NCBI GenBank assembly: GCA_023437755.1
Contig: JAEZFJ010000195.1
Coordinates: 1-34,721 of the forward strand
Direction: 5' to 3'
DNA length: 34,721 nt
From: Pseudomonadota bacterium
GTDB taxonomy: Bacteria; Pseudomonadota; Alphaproteobacteria; Rhizobiales; Devosiaceae
This document shows positions 25,145 through 33,718 of the stretch, in pieces. Made by a program: the position numbers and the translations under genes. Position 1 is the first letter of the stretch. Every line of letters starts with the position of its first letter. A model generated the notes under the pieces. The model did not search any database. It had not been told where the DNA came from and was given only the letters and a program-made list of their open reading frames with translations.

Positions 25145-28100
25145 ATGGCTAAGAAGCTTAAACCGAAGCAGATCGAAGCGGCATTGGACAAGGTCACCGA
25201 TGAAGCGTCCTTCATCCAGAAGGTGCTCATCGACCTCCTCGATTGGCCGATCGATCCTTCGGTCGAGTCCGTCGAGTCAATCGCCTATGACTGGTCCAAG
25301 GACGACCTGAACGCCAAGGGCCTTGACAAGAAGGTCGTCGAAGGACAGATCCGGCAGCTGGTTCTAAAAGGCTGTCCCTGGGGGATCTTCCTCGTCGAGT
25401 TCAAGAATTCGGACGTCTTTAAGGCGGGCCGCGGGATGACCGTGCCGCTGCGCCAGGTCCTCAGCGGCCTGGTTCCGAAGCAGAAGAAGGCCGCCCATCT
25501 GCCCAGTTTCTTCCGTGAGCACCTGCTCTTCATCTGCACGCACAACTACCGATCGTTCCGCTTCGTCCACTTCAAAGACCCCGGCTCGTCCCTCAAACAG
25601 CCAACACTTGCCAGCTTCGGCTGGCATCCCGGTGATTCCACTAAGACCGTCAGCATGTACAACCTCCCCCACCTGGCTTTCCTCGACGAGGAAGCGACCG
25701 TCGACGACTGGATCGCCACGTGGACAAAGGCGTTCGACGTCGAGCGGGTCACCAAGAAGTTCTACCTCGAGTACAAGGACCTCCACAAAGCCTTCGCCGA
25801 CGCCGCCAAGAACGTCCCGCACGCCAACGACCGCCCGTGGCTGGCCAGCGTCGTGCTGAACCGGCTCATGTTCGTCTACTTCCTCCAGCGCAAGGGCTTT
25901 GTCGACGGCGGGAAGGAGCGTTACCTCGAAGAGAAGCTCGCCGCCTCGAAAGAGGCGGGTAAGGATCGCTTCTACGCTAGCTTCCTCTCTTTGCTGTTCT
26001 TCGAGGGCTTTGCCAAACCGGCGGAGAAGCGCAGCGACGAAGCCAGGCAGGTCCTTGGCGATATCCGGTACCTCAACGGCGGCCTGTTCCTCGAACACCC
26101 GATCGAGCAAACCGCCCGCAAGGCCGGCAACCCCGTCGACTGGCCCGACGAAGTGTTCGACGCGGCACTGAAGTTCTTCGGCTCCTTCAGCTGGAATCTC
26201 AACGACGTCCCCGGCGGCGAGGACAACGAGATCAACCCCGACGTTCTCGGCTACATCCTCGAAAAGTACGTCAACCAGAAGGCCTTCGGCGCCTACTACA
26301 CCCGCCCCGAGATCACCGGCTACCTCTGTGAGCGGACAATCCACCGCCTTGTCCTGAACGCAGTCAACACGCAGGAGCAGTCGGTGGAGGCCGCGAAGAA
26401 GGCCGGGCTGCCCATCCGTAAGTTCGACAGCATCCCTCAACTGCTCAAGAAGCTCGACGACCGCCTCGCCACGCGGCTGCTCGACGATGTGCTCCCGTCG
26501 CTCAGCCTGCTCGATCCCGCCTGCGGCTCGGGCGCGTTCCTCGTGGCGGCGATGAAGACGCTGATCAACCTCTACGCCGCCGTGTTCTCGTGGATCGAGT
26601 TCCACGGCAACGCGAAGCTCAAGGCCCGCCTCTCCGGAATCCGCCGCGACCACGCCTCGCTCGACTACTTCATCAAGCACCGGATCATTACCGACAACCT
26701 CTACGGCGTCGACCTCATGCCCGAGGCCGTCGAGATCGCCCGCCTGCGCCTGTTTCTCTCCCTCGCCGCCAGCGTGGAGACGGTCGACCAGCTCGAGCCA
26801 CTGCCCAACATTGACTTCAACGTCATGGACGGCAACAGCCTCATCGGGCTGCTTCACATTGACCCGGGCAAGGTGACCAGCGCCAATCTCTTCGATAAGC
26901 CGTACGACCAGATCATCGCAGACCGCGACCAGAAGCTCGACACCTACCGCCACACCGCCGCCTACGCCGACGACCTGACGGCACTGCGCGACGGTATCAC
27001 CGCCATCAACGCCAATGCACAGAAGCTGCTCGACCTACTCTTGCTCGGGCAGTTCGAGACCCTTGGCATCAAGTTCGAGCAGGCGACGTGGGATGACGCC
27101 AAGGGCAAGGCTGGCAAGCCGATGAAGCGCCCGCTGACCCCCGACGACATCGCCCGCCTCCGTCCGTTCCACTGGGCGTTCGCGTTCAGCAAGGTGATGG
27201 GCCGGGGCGGGTTCGACGCGATTATCACCAACCCGCCGTGGGAGGTGCTCAAGCCCAACGGCAAGGAGTTCTTCGAGGCCTACTCCGACGTGGTCACTAA
27301 GAAGTCGATGACCATCCACGACTTCGAGGCGGAGCAGAAGAAGCTGTTGAAGGACAAGGAGATTCGCCCGGCGTGGCTGGACTACATGTCCGCTTTCCCC
27401 CACCAGAGCGCCTTCTTCCGCGCTGCTCCGGAATACAGGCACCAGACCGCCATCGCCAACGGCAAGAGAACCGGCTCGGACCTCAACCTGTACAAGCTCT
27501 TTGTCGAGCGGTGCTTCCGCCTGCTCCGCGAGGGCGGGCAGTGCGGCATCGTGATTCCCAGCGGCATCTACACCGACCTCGGCGCGAAGGGCCTGCGCGA
27601 GCTGCTCTTCAGCGAGGCGACCATCGATGCCCTGTTCTGCATCGAGAACCGCAAGGGCGTCTTCGAAGACGTTCACCTGATGTTCAAGTTCGTCGTGCTG
27701 AGCTTCTCGCGCGGCGGCAAGACGACGTCGTTTCCCGCCGCCTTCATGCGGCACGAGGTGAGCGAGCTGGAGGACTTCCCCACCTCCGGCAGCCTGCCGA
27801 TCGACGTGGACCTCGTCCGCCGGCTGTCCCCCGACTCCCTGTCGGTGATGGAGTTCAAGAGCGAGATCGACGTCGAGATCGCCGAGCGGATGCTCCGCTT
27901 CCCGCTGCTGGGCGAGACGGTCGAGGGCAAGTGGCAACTCAAGCTGTATCGCGAGTTCGACATGACCAACGACAGCGACCTTTTCCACACCGCGCCCGGT
28001 GCGGGACGACTGCCGCTGTACGAGGGGAAGATGATCTGGCACTTCGACCACCAGTTCGCCGAGCCGCGGTACTGGGTGAACGAGAAGGAAGGGCGTCGAT

Positions 28101-29326
28101 CTGTCTTGGGCCGCGAGAACGACAACGGACAAGCCCTTGGATATCAGCGTCCACGCTTTGGTATCCGGGCAGTGGCGTCAAACACAAACGAGCGTTCGCT
28201 GGTTGGCTCCGTCGTTCCGCCCAACCACTTCTGCGGCAACTCATTGCTCGTCGATGTTGGAAACGGACTGTCCGGTTCGGAGGGCGTCTTCCTCGCCGCC
28301 GTGGCGGATTCGTTCATCATTGACTGGCTTTTGCGTCAGAAGGTGACGACGAACGTCAACATGTTCTATGTCTACCAGCTCCCCGTCCCCCGCCTCACCA
28401 CCGCCGACGCGGCGTTCGCCCCGATCGTCGAACGTTCCGCGAAGCTGATCTGCACGACGCCGGAGTTCGACGCGTTGGCGAAGGAAGCGGGGTTGAAGCC
28501 CGCCAGCCACAAGGCCGGCGTGACCGACCCCGATGAGCGGGCGAAGCTGCGGGCGGAGCTGGACGCGATGGTCGCCCACCTCTACGGCCTGACCGACGAG
28601 CAATTCGCCCACGTGCTGGAGACCTTCCCCCTCGTCGACGCGAAGGTACGGGCGGCGGCGCTGAACGAGTTCACCCGCATGATTGAGACCGGTGAGGCCG
28701 CAACCTTCAACCCGGAACTAGCCAAGCCCGCCGCCGCTGCTGTGGACCCGTCGGCGGCGGTGAAGGCCCTGATCGCCCGGGGTGAGAGCGCCTCGCTGGA
28801 GTTCAAGTCGACCGCCCGCTGGGATGTGAAGCAGGGCAAGCCCGCCGCGTACATCGAGCGCGTGATCGTCAAGACGGTCGCCGCATTCCTCAACGCCAAG
28901 GGGGGCACGCTAATCATCGGCGTGGAGGACGATGGCACCGTCTACGGCCTGCACGAGGACTACAAGCTCTGCGGCAACAAGGGCCGCGATGGCTTTGAAC
29001 TGTGGCTCATGCAGACCCTCATGAAAGACTTCGGCAAGGATGCCGCGGCGCAGCTCCACGTCGAGTTCCACCAGGTCGGGAGCGCCGATGGGGCTAGACC
29101 GGGCAGCGCCGACGTGTGCGTCATCCAGATCGAGCCGTCGCCCAAGCCGCGCTTCGCGACGGAGAACGGCCAGGAGTTGTTCTACGTCCGAACTGGCAAC
29201 GCGACGAATCAACTGAAGATGTCAGAGTTCGCCGCATACATCAAGCAACGTTGGCCGGACGAGGGAGTTGCGGTCGGGTCGGTCGCGTCATCACTTCCAT
29301 TGGCGACAGCAGGGAGCACCTCGTGA
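25145..29326 (+). CDS. Eco57I-type DNA methyltransferase with possible nuclease N-terminus and AlbA_2 C-terminus
   Basis: The product has 1393 residues from ATG 25145. The N-terminal 250 residues hold 'GIFLVEFKNSD' (E85/K87), a possible PD-(D/E)xK nuclease core. The methyltransferase follows: 'GAYYTRPEITGYLCERTI' at about 383, motif I 'LDPACGSGAFLVAAM' at about 455-469, and motif IV NPPW at 696-699, typical of adenine-N6 enzymes of the Eco57I/type IIG group. Residues about 860-1130 probably read the DNA target. Residues about 1208-1360 are an AlbA_2/Schlafen-like domain (SASLEFKSTARWDV, GTLIIGVEDDGTVYGL). The enzyme may modify self DNA and possibly restrict. It overlaps the next gene by 4 bp (GTGA). 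Confidence 0.88.
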   Translation: MAKKLKPKQIEAALDKVTDEASFIQKVLIDLLDWPIDPSVESVESIAYDWSKDDLNAKGLDKKVVEGQIRQLVLKGCPWGIFLVEFKNSDVFKAGRGMTVPLRQVLSGLVPKQKKAAHLPSFFREHLLFICTHNYRSFRFVHFKDPGSSLKQPTLASFGWHPGDSTKTVSMYNLPHLAFLDEEATVDDWIATWTKAFDVERVTKKFYLEYKDLHKAFADAAKNVPHANDRPWLASVVLNRLMFVYFLQRKGFVDGGKERYLEEKLAASKEAGKDRFYASFLSLLFFEGFAKPAEKRSDEARQVLGDIRYLNGGLFLEHPIEQTARKAGNPVDWPDEVFDAALKFFGSFSWNLNDVPGGEDNEINPDVLGYILEKYVNQKAFGAYYTRPEITGYLCERTIHRLVLNAVNTQEQSVEAAKKAGLPIRKFDSIPQLLKKLDDRLATRLLDDVLPSLSLLDPACGSGAFLVAAMKTLINLYAAVFSWIEFHGNAKLKARLSGIRRDHASLDYFIKHRIITDNLYGVDLMPEAVEIARLRLFLSLAASVETVDQLEPLPNIDFNVMDGNSLIGLLHIDPGKVTSANLFDKPYDQIIADRDQKLDTYRHTAAYADDLTALRDGITAINANAQKLLDLLLLGQFETLGIKFEQATWDDAKGKAGKPMKRPLTPDDIARLRPFHWAFAFSKVMGRGGFDAIITNPPWEVLKPNGKEFFEAYSDVVTKKSMTIHDFEAEQKKLLKDKEIRPAWLDYMSAFPHQSAFFRAAPEYRHQTAIANGKRTGSDLNLYKLFVERCFRLLREGGQCGIVIPSGIYTDLGAKGLRELLFSEATIDALFCIENRKGVFEDVHLMFKFVVLSFSRGGKTTSFPAAFMRHEVSELEDFPTSGSLPIDVDLVRRLSPDSLSVMEFKSEIDVEIAERMLRFPLLGETVEGKWQLKLYREFDMTNDSDLFHTAPGAGRLPLYEGKMIWHFDHQFAEPRYWVNEKEGRRSVLGRENDNGQALGYQRPRFGIRAVASNTNERSLVGSVVPPNHFCGNSLLVDVGNGLSGSEGVFLAAVADSFIIDWLLRQKVTTNVNMFYVYQLPVPRLTTADAAFAPIVERSAKLICTTPEFDALAKEAGLKPASHKAGVTDPDERAKLRAELDAMVAHLYGLTDEQFAHVLETFPLVDAKVRAAALNEFTRMIETGEAATFNPELAKPAAAAVDPSAAVKALIARGESASLEFKSTARWDVKQGKPAAYIERVIVKTVAAFLNAKGGTLIIGVEDDGTVYGLHEDYKLCGNKGRDGFELWLMQTLMKDFGKDAAAQLHVEFHQVGSADGARPGSADVCVIQIEPSPKPRFATENGQELFYVRTGNATNQLKMSEFAAYIKQRWPDEGVAVGSVASSLPLATAGSTS

Positions 29327-30708
29327 GTGACCACGCTGAGGCACACAGAAGAGAGAGCGCACCAATGAGCGAGCAAATGGACGAGGTGATCGGCGCGGAG
29401 GTTGGCGGGGATGATGAGGCACCACTTGATGTGCCAGTATCGCAGCGGCGTGTGAAGACCGACAAGAAGGACTGGCCGATCGAGACGATCGTCTCAAACA
29501 TCGAGCGGAAGAAGATCCTCCTTCAGCCCGACTTCCAGCGGGAGTTTGTCTGGGATCGGAAGAAGTCGAGCCGGCTCATCGAGTCGCTCTTCCTCGAGAT
29601 TCCGGTGCCCGTCGTCTACGTCGCCGAGATGCCCGATGGAAAGCTCGAAGTGGTCGACGGGCAGCAACGGCTGACGACGATCCACGCGTACAAGATCGGG
29701 AAGTTCCCCGACGGCACCGACTTCAAACTGTCAGGCCTGCAGGTGCTCGACCAGCTGAACGGGATGGGATACGGCGACCTTCCGGATGACCGCCAGGAGG
29801 CGCTGCTTTCGGCTAACATCCGCGTGATCGTCATTGAGAGGGACTCGCACCCGGATGTGAAGTTCGAGGTCTTCGAGCGGCTCAACAGTGGCGCGGAGCG
29901 GCTCAACGACCAGGAACTGCGAAACAGCATCTACCGAGGACCATACAACAATCTCCTTCGCGAGCTCGCTGGCAATGAGTACATGTTGAAGGTGATGCGG
30001 CAGAAGAAGCCGCACCGCCGCATGGCGGACAGGCAGCTGATCCTCCGCTTCTTCGCAATGTGGCACGCGACGCACCTGAAGTACAAGTCGCCAGTTAAGC
30101 AGTTTCTCAACCGAGAGATGGAGGCGAACCGCCAGATGTCGCCGGCGAAGGTGGCGGAACTGAAGGCGCTATTTGAGAAGAGCATCGAGCTCGCCTGGCT
30201 CGTCTTCGGGGAGAACGCGTTCCGGCGCTGGAAGCCTGCTGATGCGAACGAGGTCGGCGAGTGGGAGTCGACGCGGCTCAACGCCTCGCTGTGGGACACG
30301 CTCCTGTACACCTTCGGCTTTTATGAGAAGCGGCAAATCGTGCCCATCGCGGATGCGGTTCGCGAAGAGTTCATCGACATGAGCGTGAATGACCCGTACT
30401 TTGACCAGTACGTCCTTACGACCGGTGACAAACCCGATCGCGTGCGATACCGCGCCGACGTCTGGCGAAAGCGTCTAGACGAACTGGTACGCGTGCCCGC
30501 GGGTGAAGCGCGAGGCTTCTCCCGCGACCTGAAACAGAAGCTGCACGCGGCGTCGCCGGCCTGTGCGATCTGCGATCAGCACATTCACGACGCGGACGAT
30601 GCGGAAGTCGATCACGTCGAACATTACTGGCGCGGAGGTCGGACGATTCCCTCTAACGCGAGGCTGGTGCATCGCTTTTGCAACCACGCCCGGGGCGGGC
30701 GAGATTAG
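29323..30708 (+). CDS. DUF262-HNH nuclease
   Basis: The product has 461 residues from GTG 29323, which overlaps the methyltransferase stop and has AGGGAG 6 nt upstream; ATG 29365 would give 447 residues. Residues about 55-280 are DUF262 (ILLQPDFQREFVWDRKKSSR, LEVVDGQQRLTTIHAYKIG), a ParB/Srx-like fold whose DGQQR motif is linked to nucleotide hydrolysis in GmrS, BrxU and SspE proteins. The last 50 residues are an HNH nuclease (CAICDQHIHDADDAEVDHVE, NARLVHRFCNHARGG). The architecture matches modification-sensing or phage DNA-cutting enzymes. In this operon it is the likely effector nuclease; what it senses is unknown. It converges on the next gene with a 4-bp overlap of stops. Confidence 0.88.
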   Translation: MSDHAEAHRRESAPMSEQMDEVIGAEVGGDDEAPLDVPVSQRRVKTDKKDWPIETIVSNIERKKILLQPDFQREFVWDRKKSSRLIESLFLEIPVPVVYVAEMPDGKLEVVDGQQRLTTIHAYKIGKFPDGTDFKLSGLQVLDQLNGMGYGDLPDDRQEALLSANIRVIVIERDSHPDVKFEVFERLNSGAERLNDQELRNSIYRGPYNNLLRELAGNEYMLKVMRQKKPHRRMADRQLILRFFAMWHATHLKYKSPVKQFLNREMEANRQMSPAKVAELKALFEKSIELAWLVFGENAFRRWKPADANEVGEWESTRLNASLWDTLLYTFGFYEKRQIVPIADAVREEFIDMSVNDPYFDQYVLTTGDKPDRVRYRADVWRKRLDELVRVPAGEARGFSRDLKQKLHAASPACAICDQHIHDADDAEVDHVEHYWRGGRTIPSNARLVHRFCNHARGGRD

Positions 30709-31187
30709 CCTATGTAGCCAGCATGGGCACGCTGATCGGCCTGTGTTGGCGTTCTAGACACGCGATTGCTCCGCATAGGGGGATATCGATACACGTCCCA
30801 CTTCCGCCGCTGGTCGGGCCATGCCACTTCCCTTGCAATCGGCCGCAGATCCCGCTCAGTCACCGGGTCCCGTCCCTCCGCCACCCGAGGCAAGTGGAGG
30901 ACCTCCTCCTGGATATCCGGGGCCAGGTGCAGGAGGTTCATGATCTGCGTCATGCGGGGCTGCGTGACGTGGGCGAGACGGGCCAGTTCGGACTGGTCGG
31001 CCATCACGCCGTCCTGCAGAAGCCGGTCGAAGCGGATCGCCAGGGCCATCAGCTTCGCCACCCGCGGTGTGCGTCCCTGCGGTAGGGTCGACGCGGGGGC
31101 GCTGCCGCGGCGGACCTGCTTGCGGTTTCCCTTGACGGCGAAGTGAATCTGCCGGGTGACGGTGGTGGGCTTGGTCGAAGTGCTCAT
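30705..31187 (-). CDS. KorB/ParB-like HTH protein of the integration module
   Basis: The product has 160 residues from ATG 31187 (MSTSTKPTTVTRQIHFAVKG). 'PRVAKLMALAIRFDRLLQDG' is followed by an HTH, 'QSELARLAHVTQPRMTQIMN' with LLHLAPDIQEEVL, as in KorB/ParB-type DNA-binding proteins. The N-terminus is basic. It overlaps the recombinase gene by 4 bp, so the two are co-translated. Its close link to the recombinase suggests a recombination directionality factor or regulator, but this is inferred from position. It has no nuclease or ATPase motif. Confidence 0.75.
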   Translation of the reverse strand: MSTSTKPTTVTRQIHFAVKGNRKQVRRGSAPASTLPQGRTPRVAKLMALAIRFDRLLQDGVMADQSELARLAHVTQPRMTQIMNLLHLAPDIQEEVLHLPRVAEGRDPVTERDLRPIAREVAWPDQRRKWDVYRYPPMRSNRVSRTPTQADQRAHAGYIG

Positions 31188-32764
31188 GCCGCCTGCTCCA
31201 GTTGCCGGTTGAGGAGTGCCCGGATGCTCGTCGGGCGGAAGGTGACGGAGATGCTGCCGGTGTCGGCGTCGTACTCGACCACCGAGATCAGGAGCGTCAG
31301 CAGACGGGCCTGCTCGCGCGGGATCAGGTTCCGCCAGATGCCGTCGAAGTCGGCGAACGCCGCCTCGGCCTGGCTTCGGGTGATGGCCTCACGTTCCTGT
31401 TCCCCGATCTGCACATCCAGTTCCGCCAGCCGCCGCTCAGCGTCGGCAATCTGCTCGTGCAGAGCCGCCATCCGATCAGTGGCCTCGGGCGTCTTCCCGT
31501 CTGCCACCAGGCGCCGCAACTCGCGGTGGTGGCGGTCGAGTTCCCGTCGCAGGTCGTCTCGCTCCGTCGTCAGCGCTTCAACCTCACCTGTGATCGTCGC
31601 CTGCGCCTCGGCCAGCACGCTCGCCAGCAGCGTCTTGTCCCTCGCCAGTGCCCGCACCTCGTCCACCACCAGCCGCTCGATCTCCAGCGCCGGCAGCGTC
31701 CCCGCGGGGCAAGTGCCCGGGCTGCCCTTGATGCTGCCCACGCAGCGGTAGTAGCGGTAGGACTGGCCGCTCTTCTTGTTGACGAACGTGTGCACCAGGG
31801 CGTGGTCGCATGCCTTGCACCGCAGGAGGCCCCGGAGCAGGGCTCCGTACTTGTTGCGGACCTCGATGCCGCCCGTGCGGCCGTTGTGCTTCAGGACCGA
31901 CTGGACGCGGTCGAAGGTGCCCTGGTCGATGACCGGCTCGTGCTCGCCGTCGTAGACCGCGCCCTTGTGGGTGGTCTTGCCCACGTAGATGGGGTTGGTC
32001 AGCAGCACGTAGAGCGTGGCCTTGTCGAACGGCCGGCCGCCGAGGGCCTTGCCCTTCTTGGTGGTGCGGCGCTTGTTGGCCCAGTGGCGGTGGGTTAGCT
32101 CGCTCACCACGGCCCCGAGTGACTCCTTCTCGAGGTACATCTGGAAGATCTCCCGCACCCGCGCCGCCTCCTTGGCATTCACCACCAGCCGGGGGCTGGC
32201 GCTGCTGCGGTCGACGTCGTAGCCGAGGACGGGCACGCCGCCAGCCCACTTGCCCTTGCGCTTCTGGGCCCCGATCTTGTCGCGGATGCGCTCGCCGATG
32301 ATCTCCCGCTCGAACTGGGCGAAGGAGAGCAGGATGTTGAGCGTCAGCCGGCCCATCGAGTGGGTCGTGTTGAACTGCTGGGTGACGCTGACGAACGAGA
32401 CGCCGTGCCGCTCGAACGTCTCCATGATGCGGCTGAAGTCCATCAGTGAGCGGGAGAGGCGGTCGACCTTGTAGACCACCACGCAGTCGATCTTCCCCGC
32501 CTCGATGTCGCGGAGCAGGCGGTCGAGGGCGGGGCGCTCCATGCTCCCGCCGGAGTAGCCGCCGTCGTTGTAAACCTCGGGCAGGACGACCCACCCCTCG
32601 GCCTTCTGGCTGGCGATGAACGCCTCGGCGCTCTCCCGCTGGGCGTCGAGGCTGTTGAACTCCTGGTCGAGCCCCTCGTCCGTGCTCTTGCGGGTGTAGA
32701 TCGCGCAGCGGATGCGCTTTGACGGCGTGGCGGCGGGTTCCTTGGGGCGGTAGCGTTTGCTCAT
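31184..32764 (-). CDS. Large serine recombinase (integrase)
   Basis: The product has 526 residues from ATG 32764. Residues about 18-150 are the resolvase catalytic domain: 'RCAIYTRKSTDEGLDQEFNS' with candidate nucleophile Ser27, 'VYKVDRLSRSLMDFSRIM', and 'LTLNILLSFAQFEREIIGER'. The recombinase domain follows (GVPVLGYDVDR, ATLYVLLTNPIYVGKTTHKG). A zinc ribbon at about 313-350 has 'LLRCKACDHALVHTF' and later Cys residues (YYRCVG, GTCPAG). A coiled coil near the end (TTERDDLRRELDRHHREL) is the type that controls directionality. It probably integrates and excises this phage. It overlaps the DUF2924 gene by 4 bp (ATGA). Confidence 0.93.
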   Translation of the reverse strand: MSKRYRPKEPAATPSKRIRCAIYTRKSTDEGLDQEFNSLDAQRESAEAFIASQKAEGWVVLPEVYNDGGYSGGSMERPALDRLLRDIEAGKIDCVVVYKVDRLSRSLMDFSRIMETFERHGVSFVSVTQQFNTTHSMGRLTLNILLSFAQFEREIIGERIRDKIGAQKRKGKWAGGVPVLGYDVDRSSASPRLVVNAKEAARVREIFQMYLEKESLGAVVSELTHRHWANKRRTTKKGKALGGRPFDKATLYVLLTNPIYVGKTTHKGAVYDGEHEPVIDQGTFDRVQSVLKHNGRTGGIEVRNKYGALLRGLLRCKACDHALVHTFVNKKSGQSYRYYRCVGSIKGSPGTCPAGTLPALEIERLVVDEVRALARDKTLLASVLAEAQATITGEVEALTTERDDLRRELDRHHRELRRLVADGKTPEATDRMAALHEQIADAERRLAELDVQIGEQEREAITRSQAEAAFADFDGIWRNLIPREQARLLTLLISVVEYDADTGSISVTFRPTSIRALLNRQLEQAA

Positions 32765-33300
32765 CGGCTCGCCACCGCCTTCCCCACCTTCCCGGCCTGT
32801 CCAAGGCGGAAGAAGCGGAAGCCGTTCATGTGGCTGCCGGTGATCTTCTTGGCGATGGCCGACAGCGTGCGGAAGCGCTCGCCGTCGAACTCGAAGCCCT
32901 CGCCGTCCGCCAGCACGATCACCCGGATCTGCCGGCCCTTGTACTGGCGCACGATAGCGGAGCCAGCGCACGGCAGCCGCGGGTCGTTGTGCTCGCCGTT
33001 GGGGAGCAACCGCGTCGTGACGGCCTCTTGGCCCTCGGGCGGCGGTGGCGGGCAGATCATGGTCTTGGGGGCCATGACCCGCACCTCGGCGTCGTCCGCC
33101 AGTTCGGCGGCACGCTTGCGGGCTCGCTCCGACAGGTCGCCCTCGGCCAGCGCCTGGATGCGCCAGGCGATCTTGCGGATGAGGTAGGCCCGGTGGCGGG
33201 TACGGCATGGCTGGGCGTGCAGCTGGGCGTAGCGCTCGACCAGTTCGCCGGTGGTCATCCCGTGCAGGGCGTCGATCTGTTCGGCCGTCGTCTGCGGCAT
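32761..33300 (-). CDS. DUF2924 protein
   Basis: The product has 179 residues from ATG 33300 (MPQTTAEQIDALHGMTTGEL). Family signs are 'LVERYAQLHAQPCRTRHRAY', 'LIRKIAWRIQALAEGDLS', then after a Pro-rich linker 'IVRQYKGRQIRVIVLADGEG', 'FEFDGERFRTLSAIAKKITG' and 'SHMNGFRFFRLG'. DUF2924 proteins are commonly encoded directly upstream of phage serine recombinases, as here, and are thought to work with them; their biochemical role is unknown. The 4-bp overlap with the recombinase implies linked production. Confidence 0.9.
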   Translation of the reverse strand: MPQTTAEQIDALHGMTTGELVERYAQLHAQPCRTRHRAYLIRKIAWRIQALAEGDLSERARKRAAELADDAEVRVMAPKTMICPPPPPEGQEAVTTRLLPNGEHNDPRLPCAGSAIVRQYKGRQIRVIVLADGEGFEFDGERFRTLSAIAKKITGSHMNGFRFFRLGQAGKVGKAVASR

Positions 33301-33336
33301 GTGGCTCCTTTCGCTGGAGGTTGCGAGACCCGGCCC

Positions 33337-33546
33337 CTAACCGCGGGGCCGCGGAGCCACACTGAGCCGACTTGGCGAACACACCTCAAGGCCTCCGCCC
33401 GTTGCCTTCAGGGGCTTGGGGGAGACGTCGGACGTGCGGGTTCGGCTGGATCGGACGCAGCGGACGATGCCGCGGGCGAGGATGGCGGCCACCTCGTCCC
33501 GCCGCTCGGCGACGGTCATCGTCTCGGGGTCCCGGGTTCGGTTCAC
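33337..33546 (-). CDS. Small conserved-looking protein of the integration module
   Basis: The product has 69 residues from ATG 33546 (MNRTRDPETMTVAERRDEVA). The first half is a likely amphipathic helix (TVAERRDEVAAILARGIVRC) and the second half is basic and Ser/Pro-rich. It resembles small proteins encoded ahead of DUF2924-recombinase pairs, but I cannot name a family. Candidate promoter site 3 lies 57 bp upstream of its ATG, making it the first gene of the integration transcript. Confidence 0.6.
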   Translation of the reverse strand: MNRTRDPETMTVAERRDEVAAILARGIVRCVRSSRTRTSDVSPKPLKATGGGLEVCSPSRLSVAPRPRG

Positions 33547-33602
33547 GACGTGCTCCGGCAGAGGGTTGCGGCCGGTGAGGCGTCACAACCTCACCCGCCA
33601 CG

Positions 33603-33634
33603 GGTTCCCTATGCCGGGGGCAGTCGGTGTGCGC
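33603..33634 (-). promoter_or_regulatory. Candidate phage promoter motif, site 3 (integration genes)
   Basis: The minus strand reads GCGCA (33634-33630), 13 nt, CGGCATAGG (33616-33608), then GAACC. It lies in the 172-bp gap before the 69-residue protein gene, oriented toward the integration genes. It has the same blocks and exact spacing as sites 1 and 2. Confidence 0.6.
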
Positions 33635-33718
33635 ATTACATCACCGAGGCTCCGTCTCGACACCCGCGCGAAGAGCGCGTTGGCACCGAGCAAAAGCGCC
33701 CAACGACGGTCGCGAGAA

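Noticed and set aside
25364..26953. 529-residue minus-strand open frame
   Set aside because: Antisense to the methyltransferase, which has clear motifs on the plus strand.
21885..30708. Calling the island DISARM or BREX
   Set aside because: It has a helicase and methyltransferase in common with them but lacks the defining DrmA/DrmB or BrxC/PglZ genes.
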